A stretch of 64,000 bases of DNA. It comes from Pseudalkalibacillus salsuginis (lineage in GTDB: Bacteria > Bacillota > Bacilli > Bacillales > Fictibacillaceae). The stretch is taken from positions 964,688 through 1,028,687 of the forward strand of contig NZ_JAKJHW010000001.1 of the NCBI RefSeq assembly GCF_021646685.1. The letters are read 5' to 3'. Within the stretch, counting starts at the first letter, position 1; each line of letters starts with the position of its first letter. The notes below the pieces were generated by a model, which was given only the letters and a program-made list of their open reading frames with translations, was not told where the DNA came from and did no database searches. A program made the position numbers and the translations under genes. Shown here piece by piece: positions 63,400 to 64,000 of this stretch.

Positions 63400-64000
63400 T
63401 GCACATAACCCTGTCAAGTAGACAATTATAAAAAGAGCACTTTAAGCTGCGGCCTTTTCACGATATTCAATCGGGGAAAGGCCGTTAAATTTTTCTTGAA
63501 AACGATCATTATTGTAGAAATCAATATACTCTTGGATTGCCTGAAGTGCCTCTTCTTTTGTTTTTGGTTTGTTAAAATACAACTTCTCTGTTTTAAGGTG
63601 AGAATAGAAACACTCGATACAAGCGTTGTCATGACAATTTCCTCTACGTGAGTGGCTTCCTCGCACTTTTAAATTCGTCAATTGCTTATCATAACTATTC
63701 GTGGTGTATTGGAAACCTTGATCAGAGTGAATGAGTGCGTCCTTATGAAAGGATTTACCTTCTAGCTGCTTTAACGTATCCGTTACTAATTCAAGGTCAT
63801 TGCGATCCGATAGTTCCCATGCAACGATTTCGTTGTTATAAAGGTCCAAAACGGCCGATAAAAAGCTAAATGAATCCCCCACACGTACATACGTAATGTC
63901 TGTTACTAGCTTCTGATACGGTTTTTCTGCGTAAAATTCACGATTAAGTACATTAGGGAATAAGACCGAACCCCGTTTTCCATAGAATGGTCTTTTCTTA
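63400..64000 (-). mobile_element. IS3-family (IS150-like) insertion sequence, 3' part
   Basis: The right window edge cuts the element. The 3' end seems to lie just past the transposase stop, at TTGCACATAACCCTGTCAAG (63399-63418); a matching terminal repeat at the 5' end is outside the window, so the exact ends are uncertain. Confidence 0.8.
63442..64000 (-). CDS. IS3-family transposase OrfB, C-terminal part
   Basis: The minus-strand frame is open to the window edge (about 185 residues seen). The DDE motif is present: the first Asp in KLVTDITYV, the second in ALIHSDQGFQYTT, and the Glu in HDNACIECFYSHLKTE, followed by YIDFYNNDRFQEKFNGLSPI and EYREKAAA. This is an IS150-type rve integrase domain. 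An OrfA and the start of OrfB are outside the window. It seems intact as far as it goes. Confidence 0.93.
   Translation of the reverse strand, partial: KKRPFYGKRGSVLFPNVLNREFYAEKPYQKLVTDITYVRVGDSFSFLSAVLDLYNNEIVAWELSDRNDLELVTDTLKQLEGKSFHKDALIHSDQGFQYTTNSYDKQLTNLKVRGSHSRRGNCHDNACIECFYSHLKTEKLYFNKPKTKEEALQAIQEYIDFYNNDRFQEKFNGLSPIEYREKAAA

Overview
The window reads as low-to-moderate GC Firmicute chromosome from the Bacillaceae. Shine-Dalgarno sites are strong (AGGAGG type) and TTG/GTG starts are common. There are sporulation-associated genes (YunB, a YhcN/YlaJ-type lipoprotein) and a backbone matching the Bacillus yut/yun neighbourhood: glpX, a DUF3055 gene, yutD, a yutC-like gene, lipA, yunA, yunB, yunC, yunD, yunF. 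No intact housekeeping marker beyond these allows a species call.

Layout. (1) 1-16.7 kb is conserved backbone: a partial class II fructose bisphosphatase, lipoate synthase, an M23 peptidase, an NSS-family transporter followed at once by an unannotated 34-residue MetS-type small subunit, an NhaC-family transporter behind a lysine riboswitch, the yun genes, an SGNH esterase, msrA behind a SAM (S-box) riboswitch, and a LysE exporter with a small coupled gene. Degenerate dispersed repeats sit between these genes. (2) 16.7-19.2 kb holds a sulfotransferase, a quinone-reductase-like flavoprotein and an HxlR regulator. (3) 19.3-55.2 kb is a probable genomic island. At both edges lies a copy of what looks like the last codons of sufB plus its terminator hairpin. 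The island has three parts: an arabinan operon (abfA, araP, araQ, a yesL-like gene, araN, a secreted GH43 enzyme, a second GH51 enzyme, araM) with araR beside it; a beta-L-arabinofuranoside operon (GH146, GH127, a sugar ABC transporter and an Xaa-Pro peptidase); and a heavily rearranged hydroxyproline/proline region (proline-racemase-family enzyme, ornithine-cyclodeaminase-family reductases, a TRAP transporter, and fragments of proline dehydrogenase, P5C dehydrogenase and a second racemase-family gene). (4) 55.3-63.4 kb carries mostly single genes on the minus strand (GNAT, phosphotransferase, unknowns, phosphoesterase, HIT, NUDIX, lipoprotein). They are separated by recurrent short elements built around a run of C/G flanked by TGGAAYAAG-like arms, an arrangement that resembles a cassette array. 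RadC, a broken Doc toxin and fragments lie inside it. (5) The right edge enters an IS3-family (IS150-like) insertion sequence.

How the genes may work together. The arabinan operon would cut and import alpha-linked arabino-oligosaccharides. The second operon encodes two cytoplasmic beta-L-arabinofuranosidases next to an ABC importer and a peptidase that cleaves before or after proline. The neighbouring cluster would turn hydroxyproline into proline. Taken together this suggests use of plant hydroxyproline-rich, beta-arabinosylated cell-wall glycoproteins (extensins); this is my inference. The catabolic araA/araD genes survive here only as a decayed fragment behind AraR-type operators, so arabinose itself must be catabolised by genes outside the window, if at all.
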